Assembly (NCBI GenBank): GCA_903643055.1
Contig: CAHJWV010000301.1
Span: 1 to 8,305 of the forward strand
DNA: 8,305 nt
Direction of reading: 5' to 3'
From: Burkholderiales bacterium
GTDB taxonomy: Bacteria > Pseudomonadota > Gammaproteobacteria > Burkholderiales > Burkholderiaceae
Under the pieces are notes generated by a model. That model was not told where the DNA came from. It ran no database searches and saw only the letters and a list, made by a program, of their open reading frames with translations. The translations under genes and the position numbers were made by a program. The stretch's first letter is position 1, and every line of letters begins with the position of its first letter. This document shows positions 6,463 to 8,305 of this stretch, piece by piece.

Positions 6463-6485
6463 GGATGTTGTCAAGGATGTTGTCA
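6463..6485 (+). repeat. Tandem 12-bp repeat, candidate activator site
   Basis: GGATGTTGTCA occurs twice in tandem (6463-6473 and 6475-6485), one base apart, giving a 12-bp period. It lies about 70-90 bp ahead of the start predicted for the plus-strand sigma-54 promoter, where enhancer-binding proteins often bind. It is a direct, not inverted, repeat, so its role as an operator is speculative. Confidence 0.4.
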
Positions 6486-6526
6486 GTGAAGGGGGCCAGG
6501 CCCGAGCTCAGGGATTTGCCAAAGAA

Positions 6527-6543
6527 TTGGCAGGTTTTTTGCC
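6527..6543 (+). promoter_or_regulatory. Sigma-54 (RpoN) promoter of the tolC-like gene
   Basis: TTGGCAGGTTTTTTGCC matches the sigma-54 consensus TTGGCACG-N4-TTGCA at every core position except one C-to-G change after TTGGCA and the last base. The invariant GG (6529-6530) and GC (6541-6542) have the correct 10-bp separation, and the T-rich middle is typical of strong sites. The predicted start near 6554 gives a leader of about 73 bases before the ATG at 6627. A competing reading is a short intrinsic terminator: TGCCAA (6517-6522) and TTGGCA (6527-6532) form a 6-bp stem, followed by GG and six T residues. Confidence 0.6.
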
Positions 6544-6626
6544 CTGCTTTTCGGGCTTCAGTTCTGGTGGCTTCGCGGTGTACTGGCGGGCCTGTGCCAC
6601 ATCGGAATTTGCTGGAGCCCGTCCCC

Positions 6627-7970
6627 ATGAACAACAAGCCGCCCCGTCTGCTGCGCCTGTGCGCGATGCTGATGGCTGCCTGTCTGGCGATGCCTGCGAT
6701 GGCGCGCTGCATCGATGAAGACAACCTCGAACTGAAGGTGGGCGATCAGGCCCATGGCGCGCAGAGTGAGGCCGACGCGGCTCGCCGTGAATTGCAGGGG
6801 ATGGTCGGCGAGGCGCTGCGCCGCAGCCATGCCATTGGCGCTGCCAAGCTGCTGGCCGAGGCCGCTGCCATCGATGTCAACGAGGCCCGCTCCGGCCGGC
6901 TGCCGCAGGTCTCGATCAACGGCGGCTTCAACGCGCTGGAGTCGCGCGTCAACGGCATCGAAGAAAGCCGCGGCAAGCAAGGCCGTGTGGGCTTGAACGT
7001 GACCGCGCCGCTCTACGACGGCGGGCGCACCAATGATCTGACCGACTGGCGCAAGAGCCTGGCCGAGGCAGCGCGCCTGGGTGAAGTTAGCACGCAGGAG
7101 CAGGTTGCCTTGCAGACGGTGTCGCTTGCGATCGAGCGCAGCCGTTATCGCCTGCAGGTGCAGGTGTATCAGCAGTATTCGCGCAAGATGAGTTGTCTGG
7201 TCGAGGCGCTGGAAACCATCGTGCGTGCCGACAAGGGCCGCACCAGCGAATTGGTGCAGGCGCAGAAGAATCTGCAGCAGGCCGAGATCTCGCAGAGCCA
7301 GACGCTGTCGATGGTGCGGCAGATCGAGATCCGCCTGCGCCGCTTTGTGGGCGATGGCCTACCGCCTACGCATGGCCTATCGGCCGTGCTGCTGGCGGTG
7401 CCGGCCCTGCCCGAGGTCTTGGCTCAGGCCGATAACGCGACCGAGATCGCTCAGCTGGCAGCGCAGGCCGATGCGGCCGACGCTTATTCACGCTCGATCC
7501 GCGCGCTGCAAAAGCCGCAGGTCAACCTTGTCATCAGCGGCAACCGCACCTCGGGCGCGGGCGACTCGGCCGTCTATAGCGCCGGTGTCAACGTCAACAT
7601 GCCGCTGTACAACGCCAGCACTGGCTATGCGATCGAATCGTCGCGCAAGCGGGCCGAGGCGACGCGCCTGCAACGCGCCGATGCACTGGAAAGCCGGCGC
7701 TTTCGCATTGCCGAAGTGCATGAACAGTCGCTATCGTCATTCGACCGCGCGCGCCGCGTGGTCGATGTGCTGCGCGACAGCGACCGCGTTCGCAACTTCA
7801 CCCTGCAGCAATGGCAGCAACTGGGCCGCCGCTCGTTGTTTGATGTGATGGCTTCAGAAGGTGATCACTACGGCCTGCGCGTGGCTTATGTCAACGCGTT
7901 GTACGACGGCGAGCAATCCAATGCGCTGCTATGGTCGCTCGGCTCGGGCGTGCTAGCCCAGTTGAAGTAA
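6627..7970 (+). CDS. TolC-family outer-membrane channel protein
   Basis: This 447-residue TolC-type outer-membrane efflux protein would form the trimeric exit duct of a type I secretion or efflux system. A signal peptide covers residues 1-26, with hydrophobic core LCAMLMAACLAMPAMA and a likely cut before Arg27. The two structural repeats are visible. Each begins with a helix and leads into a paired beta-strand region, with LPQVSINGGFNALES then VGLNVTAPLYDGG (128-133) in the first half. The second half has KPQVNLVISGNRTSG then AGVNVNMPLYNAS (326-331). Long amphipathic helices lie at about 140-240 and 335-400. The length is normal for the family. The ATG at 6627 is chosen for the signal peptide and for TGGAG at 6613-6617. 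The open frame extends far upstream, but that stretch is antisense to the GT4 gene. The gene is probably co-transcribed with the glycosyltransferase 22 bp downstream and is a likely partner of the HlyD-like adaptor at the left edge. Confidence 0.92.
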   Translation: MNNKPPRLLRLCAMLMAACLAMPAMARCIDEDNLELKVGDQAHGAQSEADAARRELQGMVGEALRRSHAIGAAKLLAEAAAIDVNEARSGRLPQVSINGGFNALESRVNGIEESRGKQGRVGLNVTAPLYDGGRTNDLTDWRKSLAEAARLGEVSTQEQVALQTVSLAIERSRYRLQVQVYQQYSRKMSCLVEALETIVRADKGRTSELVQAQKNLQQAEISQSQTLSMVRQIEIRLRRFVGDGLPPTHGLSAVLLAVPALPEVLAQADNATEIAQLAAQADAADAYSRSIRALQKPQVNLVISGNRTSGAGDSAVYSAGVNVNMPLYNASTGYAIESSRKRAEATRLQRADALESRRFRIAEVHEQSLSSFDRARRVVDVLRDSDRVRNFTLQQWQQLGRRSLFDVMASEGDHYGLRVAYVNALYDGEQSNALLWSLGSGVLAQLK

Positions 7971-7992
7971 CTCAGCCGGGCCGAACCCACGC

Positions 7993-8305
7993 ATGCAGAT
8001 CGCCATCACGTCCATCCAGCGCAACCGAGGTCCGTGGATCGTCGAGTGGCTGGCGTTTCATTTGTTGAAGGGCTTCAACCGCTTCTTCATCTATTGCCAC
8101 AAGACCGATGACGGCATGACCGAGACGCTGCTGAAGCTGGCGCGCGTGTACCCGATCTCGGTGCACCGCATCGACATCGATGACCGGCCGCAGATCGCTG
8201 CCTACCAGCATGCCTGGGCCAGCTTTCGCAACGAGGTCGATTGGATGGCCTTCATCGACGGCGACGAATTCCTGCACCCGACCCGCCATGCGCAGATCGG
8301 CGAGG
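7993..8305 (+). CDS. Glycosyltransferase, GT2/GT92-like, partial (3' end beyond window)
   Basis: This is the first 104 codons of a gene cut by the right edge. The protein begins MQIAITSIQRNRGPWIVEWL and continues with HLLKGFNRFFIYCHKTDDG. This matches the start of the GT-A fold family annotated as glycosyltransferase family 2 (Glyco_tranf_2_4) or family 92, in which the opening strand is followed by a helix with the ExW/L-AFH-type pattern. DWMAFIDGDEFLHP (83-96) carries DGDEF at 89-93, the DxD-type motif that binds the metal and nucleotide-sugar. No signal peptide is seen, so it should be cytoplasmic. It starts 22 bp after the tolC-like stop, without a clear ribosome binding site, which suggests co-transcription and perhaps translational coupling. 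Acceptor and sugar are unknown. Confidence 0.85.
   Translation, partial: MQIAITSIQRNRGPWIVEWLAFHLLKGFNRFFIYCHKTDDGMTETLLKLARVYPISVHRIDIDDRPQIAAYQHAWASFRNEVDWMAFIDGDEFLHPTRHAQIGE

Larger units (their letters stand above)
6330..6626. promoter_or_regulatory. Divergent control region between GT4 and tolC-like genes
   Basis: This 297-bp gap has no believable gene. In order it contains a weak minus-strand sigma-54-like element (6433-6447), an inverted repeat TGCCA-N8-TGGCA (6443-6447 and 6456-6460), a tandem 12-bp repeat (6463-6485), a strong plus-strand sigma-54-like promoter (6527-6543), and the tolC-like ribosome binding site (TGGAG, 6613-6617). The arrangement resembles a shared enhancer-dependent control region for both flanking genes; this is inference from motifs. 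Confidence 0.5.

Noticed and set aside
6455..6472. Another TTGGCA that might begin a sigma-54 promoter
   Set aside because: The downstream GC is not at the required 10-bp distance; the position carries TG.
5523..6626. Long upstream extension of the tolC-like open frame
   Set aside because: It is antisense to the GT4 gene and lacks any domain. The signal peptide and ribosome binding site place the real start at 6627.
1..8305. CRISPR arrays, insertion sequences, rRNA or tRNA genes
   Set aside because: I saw no regularly spaced repeats, transposase sequence, terminal inverted repeats or RNA gene structure anywhere in the window.

Overview
This window is GC-rich, densely coded proteobacterial DNA. 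The mix of genes is a LysR regulator beside an NADPH oxidoreductase and an exported SnoaL-like protein, a type I secretion adaptor, a TolC-type outer-membrane protein and sugar transferases. This fits a betaproteobacterium of the Burkholderiales, though that placement is an inference from gene style and not from a marker gene.

Layout from left to right. (1) An HlyD-family periplasmic adaptor (2-1228, +) whose operon partners, presumably including an ABC transporter, lie off the left edge. (2) A convergent LysR-type regulator (1318-2229, -), divergently paired with a small NADP-binding oxidoreductase (2351-2983, +). That gene is followed after 66 bp by an exported SnoaL-like protein (3050-3610, +) and a terminator-like hairpin. 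(3) A decayed GH31 glycoside hydrolase (3829-4916, +). Its start with ribosome binding site, N-terminal sandwich, the beginning of a carbohydrate-binding module and its C-terminal sandwich are readable, but the catalytic barrel is gone and the reading frame breaks twice. (4) A 237-bp spacer with a strong imperfect hairpin. (5) A GT4-type glycosyltransferase (5154-6329, -) divergent from a TolC-family protein (6627-7970, +), which is followed after 22 bp by a second glycosyltransferase of the GT2/GT92 type (7993 to the right edge).

HlyD and TolC are two of the three parts of a type I secretion channel. Their proximity to two sugar transferases suggests a locus that exports a protein, possibly a glycosylated one, or makes a cell-surface glycan. 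The LysR/oxidoreductase/SnoaL unit and the dead GH31 gene look like an unrelated block sitting between the two halves of that locus. An 11-bp direct repeat lies on either side of the block.

The most interesting regulatory signal is in the 297-bp gap between the GT4 and tolC-like genes. It holds a near-consensus sigma-54 (RpoN) promoter pointing at the tolC-like gene, a weaker sigma-54-like element pointing at the GT4 gene, and a tandem 12-bp repeat between them that could bind an enhancer-binding protein. A third sigma-54-like element precedes the GH31 pseudogene. None of this amounts to a demonstrated new system.
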